DNA from: Trichuris trichiura
Taxonomy: Eukaryota > Nematoda > Enoplea > Trichinellida > Trichuridae
NCBI GenBank assembly: GCA_037903355.1
Contig: JBAJFE010000041.1
Location: forward strand, 372,001-436,000
Reading direction: 5' to 3'
DNA length: 64,000 nt
Part shown: one piece after another, positions 21,938-34,800 of the stretch
How positions within the stretch are numbered: the stretch's first letter is position 1
How the letters are laid out: the number at the start of each line of letters is the position of its first letter
Position numbers and translations under genes: made by a program
The notes under the pieces: model-generated
Told to the model about the DNA's origin: nothing
The model's database searches: none
Seen by the model: only the letters and a program-made list of their open reading frames with translations

Positions 21938-24900
21938 TCACAATTTTGAATTGGACGCCACCATAAGCCAGCCAGGAATGCGGACCCAGCTGGGAACCAA
22001 AGCGGACAAAGTGTGATGATTCTTCTTCGCAAGCAGCAATTTGACCGAACGCACACTTTCAACCGGCTTGTCTTAAAGAAGAAAAGTAATCAATCAATCG
22101 CTGAAATCTTCAGTGAAAACACCACCGACCAGATGGTAGAAAATTTCGAAAAAGCATACCGCCGCCCAACCAACCGTCTCCGATTAAATGCGCATCATTG
22201 CAAAGCGCTTAAATTTGCGGGAGGGAACATTTTCAAACGCTATATTATTGAAGAGGCGGCAATGCTGAATTATTTGCGAATCCCGAATGGACGCTAGTAG
22301 TTTATCAATGTCTTGCTCAGAATTCAAAGTGTCGCCAAAAAGATCATTGAAACAAAAAGCTGACCAGAAGCTGACTTTGCCGCGCTTTCTCACTGACTAG
22401 GTAAAAAAGTGTTACTTTAAAGTCATACTGTAAAAAGAGTCAACCAAAAAGTGTTAGTAATAATAAAAACAAAACCCAAATAGGTCTGAGAGACGAGGAA
22501 ATTAACACTGCCCTATTTGCATAAGCCTAAGACCTATTTTAAAAAAAGAATATGATTAATATTGATTGCAAAAATGTAAATAACATACTGTTTACGTCCG
22601 TGAAGCCGTATTCTCTGGCCACATCCGCTGTGAACAAAACACGGCCAGTTTTTTTCATTATGTTTTTGTCTAAAAGGTACGGGTCCTCCATAAAACGAGC
22701 AACAAATAGGGAAAGCATTAACCAGATGCCAGATGGACGACGCACTTTCCCGCGAATTCGACACTTTCGGCATTCGAAATTAGGTCTTTCATCGCTTCCT
22801 AAAAATAATTGAAGATAATAGGCTTAAAAATTCCCATTAACATAATGCGGACAACTAGTGGCCATACAGGCAGACGGAGTTGACGAAAGGTAGGTAAAAA
22901 TAACGTTCTTCGGACATTTTCAAAAAGTGATACTTTTTTTTCGAGAGGCGTCTATCAATTATGCAAATGAGTTCACAAAGCGTTTAATACTAATACTATT
23001 TTTGAAAAAATAAATTACACTGCAACTACGTTCGCCTCAAAAATCGTACTCACTCGAAAACCGTCTACATGTTCGTGATACCCACTACTTTTCTAGAAAA
23101 TAAATTCTATTTTAAAACTGTAGCGCCAGCTGGCTGGCAGGCAAGAAAGTTAAAAGATTATTTTTCATACTGCCCCGTAGGAAGTGTGCTAAAATACGTT
23201 ATTTTAATATTTTGCGCGCCTACTAACATAACCGATTAAGCTAGCGCTCGTATAGGCAATAAATTGCTGTACAATACTTACGAAAGCAATAATTGCATCC
23301 TTTTGCCCTTCAGCAAGGAAAAATGTTTAAAAAAATGAACGCGGGATTACTTGTCAGTTACACCCATCGTACTTAACATCAAATAAACTTGACTGGTTTG
23401 AAATGCATGTCGCTTTCGGCTTTTAATTACCCCTCATATGTGAACTGAAAAACTTGATGACGTAAACGGTGTTTGAAAATATGTAATCGTCCCATAAACT
23501 CGAAGCTTCAGTCAGCGTTGTAGAAGCTTCGGATTTTTCCCGACTAAGGAAGGTTAGCCTGTCTTTCTTGACTTGTACTTATAAAAGTTTAAAAAACGGA
23601 CGAAAACTACAGCGAGCAGATCCTTATATGGCCATCAAAAAATATGTAAATGTCTGCCCGCTGTGCTGGCCAACGCTGGCCTTCAGTTGGCCTATTCTTT
23701 AGAATCGTCAAAGTTGACCAGCGGCCAACAGTTCAAGGTTGGTGCGCAGCTCGCGAGTAGGTCAAAGGCGGGAAATAAAACTGAGACAACTAACTGAAAA
23801 GCAGCACCTCTTCCAAACCGAATACGCTGCTGTTCACAATCAGATTGTCTATATTGTGCATCATTGTCTCGGTGGAAACGAAGCCCGGCCAAAGGCTTAG
23901 GAAAGCAACGTTTTCATTTTTCAACTCTAAGGCACAGTCCGCAGCCATTCGATCGCACTAAAAGCAAAATATTAATATTGGTACATGCAAACACTTCGCT
24001 ATTGCGAGACTTGTCAACAACGGACAAGGTTGGCTTTTTCAGGCGAAAAATGAAGAAGAATTAGGGGATACTTTAAAAAATTACTTAATTTGCATTTCGC
24101 TCACGCTAGAATTATCTAAAAATTGATTGTAATACGTACGGCGCATTTTCCAATGCCGTAAGCGGGATTGAAAAGGTAGAAAAGACCACCGTACGAAGAA
24201 ATGTTCACTATTAGACCACTTTTATTTTTGACCATCATTCGCGCCGCGTAAACGGCACATACGTAATGACCGCGCAAGCCGACGTTATTGATTTCGTCCC
24301 AGAATTGGGGTTCGCATTCCCAGAATTTCTTCTTAATACAATCCATTATACTCTGCAAAGGAATGTGCGAAATAAAAAAAAATGAATGACCAAAGGCATC
24401 GACAAGCCTACGTTGACTCCCGAAAAGGCATTGTTGACCAAAATGTCCAATCGCCCTTCCTCATTTTCGCTTATTTGGTCGAATAGCGCTCGGATGTCTT
24501 CGTCTTTTGAATGATCGCAATAAATGGCAAAACATTTGCCGCCTCGAGCCTGCACCTACAACAACAACAACGCAACGTTTGCCGCTTAAAAATTAAAAGC
24601 TACAGCCGAACGTATTTCTGCGGCTAATAATTTATTAATACATTGTATGCGAAAACAAAATTCCTTGAAAATATGGTTTCACTTATAACATACACAGACG
24701 CGCAAGTGAACTCTTAAAGTATTAATAGAGTAGTCTTACAATAAGCTATTTTAAACCTGCGCGTATAACGTACTTCCTCGGCTGTTTTGGACAAAGACGG
24801 AAGATTTTTCTTCGCAGAATCCGAATTTTCGGCCGGTCGTCCTACGTAACAATGACGTAAGAAATCAAGCAGTCGTCAGCTGGGATACCTGTTATGTAAA

Positions 24901-24991
24901 CGGTGGCTCCAGCTTGGGCTAACTGCAACGCAATGCCACGGCCAATTCCTCTGGAAGCGCCCGTAACCAAAGCAACTTTTCCGTTTAGCAT
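21938..24991 (-). CDS. DHRS1-type short-chain dehydrogenase/reductase (8 exons)
   Basis: Exons 24991-24889, 24841-24774, 24555-24412, 24352-24140, 23957-23808, 22798-22723, about 22684-22589 and 22071-21938 give about 327 residues (human DHRS1: 313). The Rossmann dinucleotide motif TGASRGIG is near residue 10, the structural NNA motif ([12 protein letters not shown]) near 95-105, and the catalytic Ser/Tyr/Lys are in VNISSYGG and AYGIGKCA. The DHRS1-type C-terminus is present: [18 protein letters not shown] and [12 protein letters not shown] before the stop. The family uses NADP(H) and is ER-associated in mammals, acting on steroids and carbonyl compounds; the worm substrate is unknown. The junction between exons 6 and 7 fits the reading frame only if the acceptor is shifted by one base from the canonical AG, so a sequence error, indel or non-canonical site is present there. 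Confidence 0.9.
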
Positions 24992-27077
24992 CTTCAACCA
25001 AAATCGTTTGCCCGAAATGCTGCAAGCACAAGGCGGGAACATGTGAAACCATTTGCGGCGACGTGTTGAAAAACAGGGCTGTAAGAGCAAGCCTTTTTAG
25101 GGCGACAAAGAGAAAGCCGTTTCTTCTTCGGAATATTTATTCAACAATGCAAGTTAAAAATTCGAAAGAGAAACAAAAAAATAAAGAGAAAAAAAAGAAG
25201 ACGAGATACAAAAGCACAATGCGGTTGTCCGCAGCGTAGCGAATATGGAAACAATAGGCTTCGTCGTTTCTCTTGGAGAAGCTAAGCGGTACATAAACAG
25301 AAAAGTCTTTCTTTCGCAAACAACACGAATCCTACTAAATTTTTTGAATATCTGCAATGCGACAACAGTTCATATGGATGAAGCGAAAAACAACCATTTA
25401 TGGCCGCAGTTCCAACAACTAATGCAATTAAGTGTTTGAAAGTGCAAGCACACAGCTCTTAGGCAACAGTACCAACTTTAGCTCCGAGCATTAACGGGAA
25501 CTAAGCGTGCAAGCAATGCACAACCATAATAAACTATCGAATTGGGAGTAAACAGGTTGTACTCGGCTAACAGTACGAAAGAGACAAAGGCACGACAACG
25601 CTGTACCAACAAGATAGACGGACAAACAAAAGGAGTAATCAGAAGACAGAGAGAGAGAAAGCAAGTTTCGCCTAGTCAATACGTAGAACAAATTGTAAGC
25701 AACCGTAGGCGAACCTAACGCAAATGCTCAGTGGATCAGCAGTTAAATTTTTTTTGTTTATTGCCAATGATCAACGTGCAAACGCCAGCTTACACGTGCC
25801 TACATCAAAAAGGATTGCTGGCAGATTGCCAAAGGCTAAAGCAAAGCCATCCGCTTACGTTTGCAATGAACATAATTCTGTCTGTGTTTATATAGAAGCT
25901 GTAAAAACTGAATCATTAAGGATTAGCTTCTATGTATTATAAAACGCGTTGAATGCAAATAACTCAACTTTAATAGTACAGTATAATGACTTAAAAAGTT
26001 AAAATATGCTCAAGCTAGAGAAGCAGTAATGGAGCCCTATTAAAATTGGCAGATTATTAAAATATTTAATAAATATGCACAAAGAGCATTAGTTCCAAGA
26101 AAGACTGCCTGCTTTTGAAGCGCTCATACGACTAGAAGCAGGTTGCCGTGTGGACATAATAGTAAGACGCAAAATATGAAGCAATATTAGCACATACACG
26201 AAACAGAATACGAGAAGGACTTGTAATTACATCGTATGGAAAAATACGTCCCGAACAAACGAACAAATAGGAAATTACAAATCGTTGACTTTCACTTCAT
26301 CCTTTTTTTTAACACGACCGCTGCTTCCGTTCAACTTTACTCTGCATATTTAACTTTATCTTATTTCATCAAATGCTTCAACCTTATTTCATTTTTCTAT
26401 AATTGTACTTGATTTCCTTACCGTAACCACCGTTTTTTCAATTATTTTTATTTTTTTACCTTATTTGTCCGTTCCTCCAATTATATTATTTCGGCATTAA
26501 CTTACTTTTATTCAGTTTGTTTTAGCTATTAGACGGCGTGGAATAACATCTTTAATTTTAAAAAAAAGAAGTATTTTTTCTGTTCTTCGGTTCGCTTTTC
26601 GGTAAGGTGAATTATCAGCCGACGTTCGACGGCACTTATTCTTAAAAGGTTTCGACTATGTTACTTTTCATATGGAACAACAATTATAGCGGCGATTGTA
26701 TAAATAATTTTAATAACAATAATCAATATTCATATGCTTCTGACGTGCTTGTTTTTGGGGCTACTGAAATTAAACTACGCGAACGTCCTACCAACGGTTG
26801 CACGAGCGGTTCTTGCATAAATGTGAGAGAAGAACTTACGTCGTTAGCTTTGGAAATTATCGCTGAAGACTAGACGAAAATGGGCCCAAGAATTCAGAAA
26901 ATTAACTGTTCTCACAAATTTATCCAATTAAATACTCATCTACTCGTTGGCATGGCATTTATCGGAATCAGTTTCGCAAAACCGTGCAACAAAAAGCCTT
27001 ATGAAAATCCCGTATGAAATACCTCAGACTTTTTAAGCTTACAGTATTCAAAATCAACAATAATAAAATTTTTTGCC

Positions 27078-27147
<70 letters not shown>
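27078..27147. repeat. Mirror microsatellite (TAA)n(TTA)n
   Basis: About 30 bp of TAA units switch directly to about 40 bp of TTA units, so the tract is its own inverted complement and can form a hairpin. A further (TTA)n tract lies at about 27393-27440. Confidence 0.9.
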
Positions 27148-27261
27148 TTTTTCTTCTACTTCGTAACGGGTTATTTTGATTTTCTATTTGAGAAAGCTTT
27201 TTTACGGTATTAACTCGTTATTTTGTTTATAACGTTTATTTCTCTCATAAACGTTCTACAC

Positions 27262-27298
27262 GAAGCTTTCGGGTCCCGCCTGGGCTCGTCGTCCGATA
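27262..27298 (-). pseudogene. Decayed hammerhead-like motif near Penelope-type sequence
   Basis: On the minus strand the distal part ACCCGAAAGCTTCG is intact, but the first core block reads GACGACGAG instead of CTGATGA followed by the stem. An inverted AACGTTTAT/ATAAACGTT pair lies just to its left, as near the 13.7-kb copy. Probably inactive. Confidence 0.4.
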
Positions 27299-27391
27299 TT
27301 ATTATTATTATTCATAACTTCTGTACGGTATGTTCTCTAGCCCGTTCATGGAGTCTGAAATTAAACCGAAGCAAATGCCCTACCAACGGAT

Positions 27392-27441
<50 letters not shown>

Positions 27442-28233
27442 AGAGGAATTCAAGTTACAATAAAAATTTTAATTGTCATCTTTGGACTTAAATAATAACG
27501 AACTTGGTAAGGCGATGAAACAAGCGAACGTAACAACTAAACTTGTTTAATGATTCTGAATTTATCCATAAATAGACCGCTAATAAATACGTTATATCTG
27601 ACGGAGCAGACTCCATTTTAATTATGCGAGGTTATTAAATATTAATACAAAGAATAATGCAACTAACTAGGAGGCAAACCAATGGTTTATAAATATAAAA
27701 TATCCAAATGTATCTGAAGGTATTCAAGAAGCCTTATAGGCTCAACGCCTAAAAGAAAGCATAAGGTTGAATTTTGAGCCTTCCTCATATTGAACAAGAT
27801 GACAGTTTGAACGCTCACGCCCGCGAAGAACAACAGTTTCTCCAACAAAGACTCTTTAACATAAAAAATTCAAACTTGGCCCCCGGCAAAAGAGTTTTAA
27901 AGGTTTGACTTTTAAAAAACACAATTTTTGGCTGAAATGGCAGCTGTACATATTCGCATTTACGGTATACTTTGTTTTTTACTTTTCTCGTCAAGCCTTA
28001 CAGCTGAGCGCAACTCCACATTTGGAATCAGCGTAAAAATTGCTATGCCTGCTAAGAGGACAATGCGGAAGTGGACATTATTTATCGAATTCATTTTCTT
28101 TTCATCGCAACAGCAATAGTTAAAATATCGGCAAGCTTTGGGGGGAAAATATTTCAAAAATTAAAATAACTAAGACAACGTGAAAGCCATTCATTCGGAT
28201 ATGGCCAAAATATTCATGTCGTACAAAAGTGGC

Positions 28234-30050
28234 CTATTTGCTGCCATTAGGACGGGGGAAGAAATAATCGCAAATGGAAGCCATACCTGCTGTGAATTGG
28301 TCGCTGCTAAATTTTTGAAGAGTCCAAAGACGACCGGCCTCGCCAAGCTTATCATGCAAACTTTGGTCGTCAACAAACTTACGCATAGCCGAAGCGAAAC
28401 CAGCCGGCTCCGGTTCAACTAAGAAACCTGTTTCATTGTCCAAAATTGTCTCCAATGGCCCACCGGATCGGCATGCAATAACGGGAACTTTGCAGCACAT
28501 TGCTTCCAATGGTACAATGCCGAAATGCTCCTCAACGGGCGTATACAACAAAGCGGTACAGTTGGAGAGTAGCGCCAACTTTGTGTCTTCGCTAGGCGAC
28601 CGTACAAAAGTGACCGACTCGTTGAGCATCAGACTGGACGACAGTTGCTCCAATTCTTGAAAATGCTCAGCATTTTCCGCCAGCTCGGGATCGTAGCCAC
28701 CAGCAATCACCAAATGAACACTATCCTGCAAATCATTATCCAGTGACTGCCTTAACAGCGCTAAAGAAAAATGCTGTACATGTCAATAAGATCGGAAGGG
28801 TTTAAAACAACATTTGCATACCAAAGGCATACAAGGCAACCGAAATATTCTTCTTCCGCTCGAATCTATTCAACGACATGAAAATGATCCGCTTTCCGGA
28901 CGGTATACCGCAATCTTCCAAGGATACGTTTTCAGCTTGACGATTGAGCAATGACTCGCTTATGCAAGGATACAGAACCCCTACTGGAACGCTGGGTCTG
29001 AGGTGTTTGAAAACTCGACGAGATACCTCCTCTGAAACGATGGAAAAAATGCAGGATGTTCGAGCGGACCCGTTGCTGCCCGGTTGCATGTCCCGCCCTG
29101 AGGCAACGTCTGTAGACGTGCTAGGAAAAGATCCGCAATAAAAACTTCGACTTATAAATAATTGTTTAATTTTTTGGCTTCCTTTTTGTACGGATTTTCT
29201 CTGTCCCGTTGAAAAAACTTTTATTAATAATAAACTGTCCGTAGCTTTCGGGTCCGAACTTGACCCGTCACTAGCGGTCTAAGGACTGACGTATCCGCTG
29301 ATGACGGGTCAAGTTCGGACCCGAAAGCTACGGACAGTTTATTATTTATAAAAGTTTTTTTTCAACGGGACAGAGAAAATCCGTACAAAAAGGAAGCCAA
29401 AAAATGAAATTATTTGGTCCCGTACGAAGACACTACATCTTCAAAAATAATTGTTTAATATTTAAAACAATGGATTACGGTAGATCTTTGCCGCAGCAAT
29501 AAAGTAACCTAACTATCATTCAAACGATTGCGCATTGCTTACGTGTGAAATGACTGTTGAAGAAAACGTAGTCGGCTTTCGACATGGACCAATCTTCCGC
29601 GAAATCGATGGGCATTCTGTAGAGCGACTTAAACAAGCTTCTGCGGGTTGTCAAAAGCATATCGGGAAAATGGCAGTAGAAAACTATTTTTGCCTTTGTG
29701 AAACAACGCACTACAGGCATTGCAACCGATATTTGGTCGACGAATATCAATTGGAAGGAAGATGAATAGAACGCGCTAACAACCAAGCTCATCCATACCA
29801 TCCGAACGTAAGCGCATAACGCTCTAAGTCGACCGAACAAGCTTCGAGGAAGCCAATCGCCTATTACTACAACAGGCAAATAACCATCCTTTGTTTCCGG
29901 AAAGCAATGAGACGAGCTGTGATGAGTTGTGAACATTTGCACATTATGGCCAAGCTTCTTCAATGATACAGCAGCGTCAACAATCAACCGCTCCGCACCT
30001 CCAATGCCCAAGTCAGGGTGCAAAAAGGCGATCTTTAACTCGGCTGCCAT
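28234..30050 (-). CDS. ALG2: ALG2, alpha-1,3/1,6-mannosyltransferase (3 exons)
   Basis: Exons 30050-29543, 29031-28822 and 28760-28234 join in phase to 414 residues (human ALG2: 416). ALG2 adds the second and third mannoses to dolichol-linked Man1GlcNAc2 on the cytosolic face of the ER during N-glycan precursor assembly. Family motifs are in order: FLHPDLGIGGAERLIVDAA at the N-terminus, YCHFPDMLL near 130, SLNRFERKKN, VIAGGYDPEL and the GT4 donor-site block EEHFGIVPLEAM followed by SGGPLETI. The start chosen is the ATG at 30048-30050, giving MAAELKIAFLHPD. Intron 1 contains a large palindrome with hammerhead-like motifs. The gene is head-to-head with SKI8, 779 bp apart. Confidence 0.95.
29237..29279 (-). 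pseudogene. Hammerhead-like motif with altered core (left arm of ALG2-intron palindrome)
   Basis: The minus strand carries stem II (CGGGTC/GACCCG) and the AAAGCTACGGAC tail, but the core reads CTAGTGA instead of CTGATGA. This arm lies on the same strand as ALG2, so a cleaving ribozyme here would sit in ALG2 pre-mRNA; the core change is expected to disable it. Confidence 0.5.
29294..29335 (+). ncRNA. Hammerhead-ribozyme-like motif, intact core (right arm of ALG2-intron palindrome)
   Basis: The plus strand reads TCCG, CTGATGA, stem II CGGGTC/GACCCG, AAAGCTA and CGGA. TCCG and CGGA pair as stem I, with cleavage predicted after GCTA. It is antisense to ALG2. Confidence 0.6.
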
Positions 30051-30829
30051 TGCAAAATCAGAATGCAATCAAATCTGCAATGGGTGCGATTTTAGCGGGA
30101 GACACTTTCGTCAAATAACTGCGGCAAAAGTTTGCAGTATCTGTTTATCTTAAACGCCAGCGCGTTATCATACAGTAGGCGAAAATGCACCACTAATATT
30201 GTACCTGAAAATCGTAAGGTATACATAGACAAACGCGAGTGAGTCATGCTGCCCGAAGTCAAACAAGCCAAAATGATTTTTTTAAAACGGAAATGACGGC
30301 TGCGACGGCAAGGAAAACTGTTCACGGGAGCCTACCTGCGAACATGTGCGTACATCGCGCACGGAAAAACCCAAAGGCAATCCGCGCTTCTCTTTGCGAC
30401 TGCGTACAAAGTGGGCTATTTTTTGACACGATAAGGCGAACAATATACTCTTTGGACGATGCCGTCGAAGTTTGCTTCACCCCACTGCTCGACGGAGAGA
30501 AGTAGCATAACAATAAACGGGAAAAAGTCTAACTTTAATCCGAGCGATTTTTTTCATTTCGACATGGCTGCGCCGCTCGTTGGTTAGCCGAAAGACTGCA
30601 AATGTCGTCCAATGTTACCTACCTTTCTAATATGGTTCCTTGCTTGTACCTGCTTGCCAAATTACGGTATTTTTGCGAAAGGAATTTTATTCGAGCTTCG
30701 ACCTGAAGGAATTATAAACTAGCTAGAGCATTTCTTCTCCGTATTAGTCGTATTAATGGCATTGTTTCGTTCATATTTATTTTTTTGTAAAATTCTCCCG
30801 GCTATGATTGCGCGCATTTTGCAGCCGTA
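30051..30829. promoter_or_regulatory. Shared 5' region of the divergent ALG2 and SKI8 genes
   Basis: The 779 bp between the two start codons must hold both promoters and 5' leaders. A short overlapping open frame pair at about 30239-30513 is probably chance. No TATA box or named factor site can be assigned with confidence. Confidence 0.4.
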
Positions 30830-31872
30830 ATGGATAACTCGTCCGTCAAGCAGCTGTTCTCAAAAAGTGCCGTCCATGAGTGTCCAGTATTGTCAACAGT
30901 TTGGGTACGTTGTCACGGTTTGGACATTGTTGTGACTGGTGATTTGGATGGTAATCTGGCTGCTTGGAAGTGGCTGGATAATGAGCATGAATTGGAGCCT
31001 TTGGAAGAGCTGGTTGCCCATCGTTTAGGCGTTGCCACCTTGCACGCAAATCCGGATAGAACGTTCTTCTTAAGCTTTTCCCTTGATTGCGAAATTAGAG
31101 TCTACGACGTGCGTGATGGTTTGGAACAAGTGAAGAGTTTCCTGAGAACTCCTCTCTATTGTTGGGGTGTTTCGCTTTATCCGGATGGCACAAAATTCGC
31201 TTGCGGTAGCACAAACGGCAAAGTGGATTTGTACAGTGTTGAAAATGACGCTTCATTGGCGGAATACGAAAGCGGAGGGCGATTTGTCCTATCTTCCTCG
31301 TTTACGACGGACGGTCGTTCATTGGCAGCCGGTACTCAGGATGGGTTAATCTACATCTTTGATACGGAAACGTCGGCAATGCAACATTCTCTAACAGGTC
31401 TGCTTTGCGTAGCAGCTATCTTTTATGGTTAAATATAAAGATTTTAGGTCACGCAAAGGCTGTCCGTACAATGGAGTTTAGTCACGACGGTTTTCTTCTT
31501 TTCAGCGGAGCTGAGGACAGATTTTTAGTTACGCACGATCTCAGAGAAGGCAGCAAAACTTCCTTCTCTGTTTCGGGACAAAATTCTTGGATTACTTCAG
31601 TGGCGGCAATGCCTGACGCCCGTCATATTGTTACCTCATCCACTGACGCCATAGTTCGAATATGGGATGTACGCAATCGCAGATGCAGCGACGTACTCGA
31701 AGGCCGAAAATCCGCGGTTTGGGATATATCACTAAACGCGACAGCCGATCGACTGGTTAGCGTTGATGACGACGGGAAAGTAATGATTCACGACACCGCC
31801 AATTTGTGTAAACCTGCGCCAATATCCACAACCATTATTGACGTTATTGATTCCGCTGTTAACAAAGCTTAA
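30830..31872 (+). CDS. WDR61: SKI8/WDR61, WD40 protein of the Ski and PAF1 complexes (2 exons)
   Basis: Exons 30830-31397 and 31448-31872 join in phase to 330 residues (human WDR61: 305), predicted to form a seven-bladed WD40 propeller. Features matching the family include VVTGDLDGNLAAWKWLDNE, the CGSTNGKVDLYSVE blade, the AGTQDGLIYIFDTET blade and the final VWDISLNATADRLVSVDDDG blade. The protein is a scaffold in the cytoplasmic Ski complex (3' mRNA decay with the exosome) and in the nuclear PAF1 elongation complex. AATAAA-type signals follow the stop at 31873 and near 31910. No missing blades are apparent. Confidence 0.92.
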
Positions 31873-34800
31873 TAAACAAATACAAAGAAAAACATCTTTC
31901 GTTCAAAGCCAATAAAATTAAAAATCGCATTTCGCTAAATTGATGGTTCAACTATTTTGCCGCGAAGCACATGATAGCAAATCTAAAGCGATGACGTAAA
32001 ATGTGAATGATTATTGGGTTTTTTGCTCCGATCGGAAAGGCGAATTGAAGAAAAGCACTATTAACCTATCGATCATTTAAAAATCTTACTGTATTATCCC
32101 GCTCCTTTGCTTTTAAGCCCTTAAGCTGATGCTAACTCTAAACTTTTACATCCGCTAAAATACTCTTAGGCTTAGGCAGTTCGTCAGTTGATCGCACCGC
32201 CTTTTTTAGTGGTTCGTTTTAAAACTTTAAAACTTTTTAAAAAAAGCCTAACCGCTTGTAACCGACGGCTAAATAAGTGGGATATTTTGCTCGGCTGCGC
32301 GGTGAGAGACACCATCCCGCCGAATAGTTTTCGCTGATAAATTTGCAAGAACATCGAAGAACCTGCATTCGTTCTTAACTCTTCAGAAAGGGCGCGGAAG
32401 GTGCCAGCTCGCAAAGTTTTTTTAAAAGCAAACTGCGCAGAGAGAATGACTTCAAAAATGCCCTGCCATGCTTTCCGCCTAATCGAAACAATAACAATGC
32501 TTCAAAAATGGCCATTAAGTCAAGCGCGAATATAAGATTTTCAGATAAATTGCCTTACGATAAGCTAGTTGGCGATTTAGGCTTTACTTTTCCTCAAAAT
32601 GCAACCAACTTCAGTGATTTTTGTATTCTTTTTTTCAACAGCGCGTTCCGCAAGCTATTCTGCATTTGAGCGCTTATAAAATTGTTAAACTAAAGCTGCC
32701 AAGAAACAAATTACGCTTGAAGGTATAGTGACGGTTAACTGAAAATAACAGCTTGACGACGAGCCGCAAATCACACGTTTTCAGAAAGTGTTTATTGTAT
32801 GTTGTAAATTTGTATGCACAGTACTCAGAGTTCGGTTAGGAGCTCTACTTTATTGTCAGCACACGCCTAACTAACAAGCACGGATATTCAGCGAAAGCGT
32901 AACCTCGTGCACCGAGCGAAGCGAAGGCACCAACGACACTCTGGTAAGAAGAGGAAGACGCAAGTGCTAGGCACTTGTGTTGCGTTGCATCTAGCAAGAC
33001 TCGTCAGCAGAGTCAGCCTATCCTTTTCTAACATTGTACAAACCAAATTTGCTGCGGTTGCTTCTTAACGTAGTAGCAACAGCAAATTGCAGCAAAGGCG
33101 ACTACGTATTACTCATCAATATCTTCATGTAGAACAAATGATACCGCGCCATTTCCTGCTTTAAATTTGCCATTCACATTTCGTAAACGTTTGGTTCGTC
33201 ACCAGGTTCGCACGTCGGGCAACAGTATAGCATTGCAGGGAAATATCGTGATGCTTTAAAAGGACTCGGCTTTAGAAGACATGAAGGTAGTTCCTGCTTT
33301 TGAAGTGCAGTGCCAATAGCTTCAGTTGGACCACCGCCACCGTGTCCAGCGGTAATATCATTTCCAAGTTCCACCTTGCTGCTTCCCGGCCCGTTCTATT
33401 CCTTTCACGTATCGTTCGGTGCTAAACCAAAAGTCGCGGCCAATGGACGTTCCGGGCAATGCACAGACGCTTGACGAACCCGGACGACCATAATCGCAAA
33501 ATGACCGGACAATTTGATTGCAAATATGAATAAAAATGAAGCCTTTTTCCAAGCATTGTAGTCTTAACGTTTCTTCGTTCCTTGTTGCCTGATGCCCAGA
33601 GCGGACGTGCCGTTTGAATATCTTCAAGGTAAAAAAGCAGGCCACCCTTTGTTGGTGTCTTTTAACCATAATATATCTTCAGATATTGTCCCTTTGCTGA
33701 CGGTAGGCTTGCTCAGCTCTCCTTTGCGCAGGAAAGGCGCGGTCGTCGCCATATCTTTCGGACAGCTCCTGAATTGTACCTCTGTCGCATATGGTCTCAG
33801 TAAATCATCCGATTCTGTAGGAAGCGACTCTTCCAACTTACAGTTGGAAACCAGGCACCATCGATCTCAAAGAAACGCTTGAAGGCAGTACGTTGCGTAC
33901 TAACCATAAATATCGTAAGGACAGAGATAACCACGTTCAGGGCTATGAAGAATCCATCGTCTCTGTGTGCTGTAGTGCTGAAGTTCACAGCCAATTGAAC
34001 GAGCCGTCTTCAGCCCACGCACAAATATCATCAGTCCGTCAGTGGAAAGTGGGAACGACGGCTCTGTTTCCACTGACATTGTGGAACTGTCACTGGTGGA
34101 ACTTGCGTCAGGCCAACAGTTGAATTTAGAGTTTGGGCCGCTCTTCCCTATTAGCTACGGCCAGTTCAAGTCGCTATGTCGAATGGCTCAACATGCTTAC
34201 ATCGGGTGCATTTAATGATATCTTTTATGCACCGACATCGTCGACTCTGACAACATCCGCATGTTGTGGATATTATCATGTGAAAGGGTGGCCTGCAGGA
34301 ACGGAATAGCTGCACTGCCCCGAGACCTATGGTAGGCTGCAATGGGATCTCGCAAGCAGGCAGCTTCCAGGACTAAGAATATCTTCATTGCAGGATCAGC
34401 CATTTATGCTGTGCTCCAACGCGACTTGATGAATTCTTGAAGCTAGGCCAGCAGCTACTGAAGAATATCTTTTCAATATCATTAGTCCAATGGCATATCG
34501 TTGAAGCCGTGGTCCATTTAAGGCTTAAGCCCGCGCCGACTACGCCTGCGTGAACGGCGCCCACGTGGTCATATCTTCACAATGACAGTCTGCCTGCATA
34601 GCTTATCGGGACGCTGCCTTGCAGACACTTGGCCACATAACTGAGTGTCATCGAACTTCTCTTCGCTGTATGAATGTCAGCGGGTGAACGGTTGCAGCCA
34701 GCCAACCATAATATCGTCAGGCCGAACACCCCTCGTACCATTGATATCGTTAATGCACTAGGATGTCGTAATCCGCTGCCGCCGCCTTTGCGCAAGCAAA

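Larger units (their letters stand above)
24992..28233. other. Intergenic, AT-rich, with microsatellites and Penelope-type fragments
   Basis: No gene is supported. It holds two copies of a module seen beside the Penelope-like element (about 26763-26800 and 27355-27385, both containing CCTACCAACGG), a decayed hammerhead-like motif near 27262-27298 and long TAA/TTA microsatellites. Open frames of up to 90 codons are mostly repeat-derived. Confidence 0.45.
29160..29450. mobile_element. Palindromic element with two hammerhead-like arms, in ALG2 intron 1
   Basis: Two arms of more than 100 bp are inverted copies of each other around a short centre near 29280-29295; each includes GGCTTCCTTTTTGTACGG (or its complement) and TAAACTGTCCGTAGCTTTCG. 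The right flank (TGGTCCCGTACGAAGACAC) is closely similar to the right flank of the 46-kb palindromes, so both belong to one element family. It is non-coding and probably a non-autonomous relative of the Penelope-like elements. Confidence 0.75.

Noticed and set aside
27078..27440. Poly-Ile/Tyr open frames over the TTA tracts
   Set aside because: Translation of a microsatellite.
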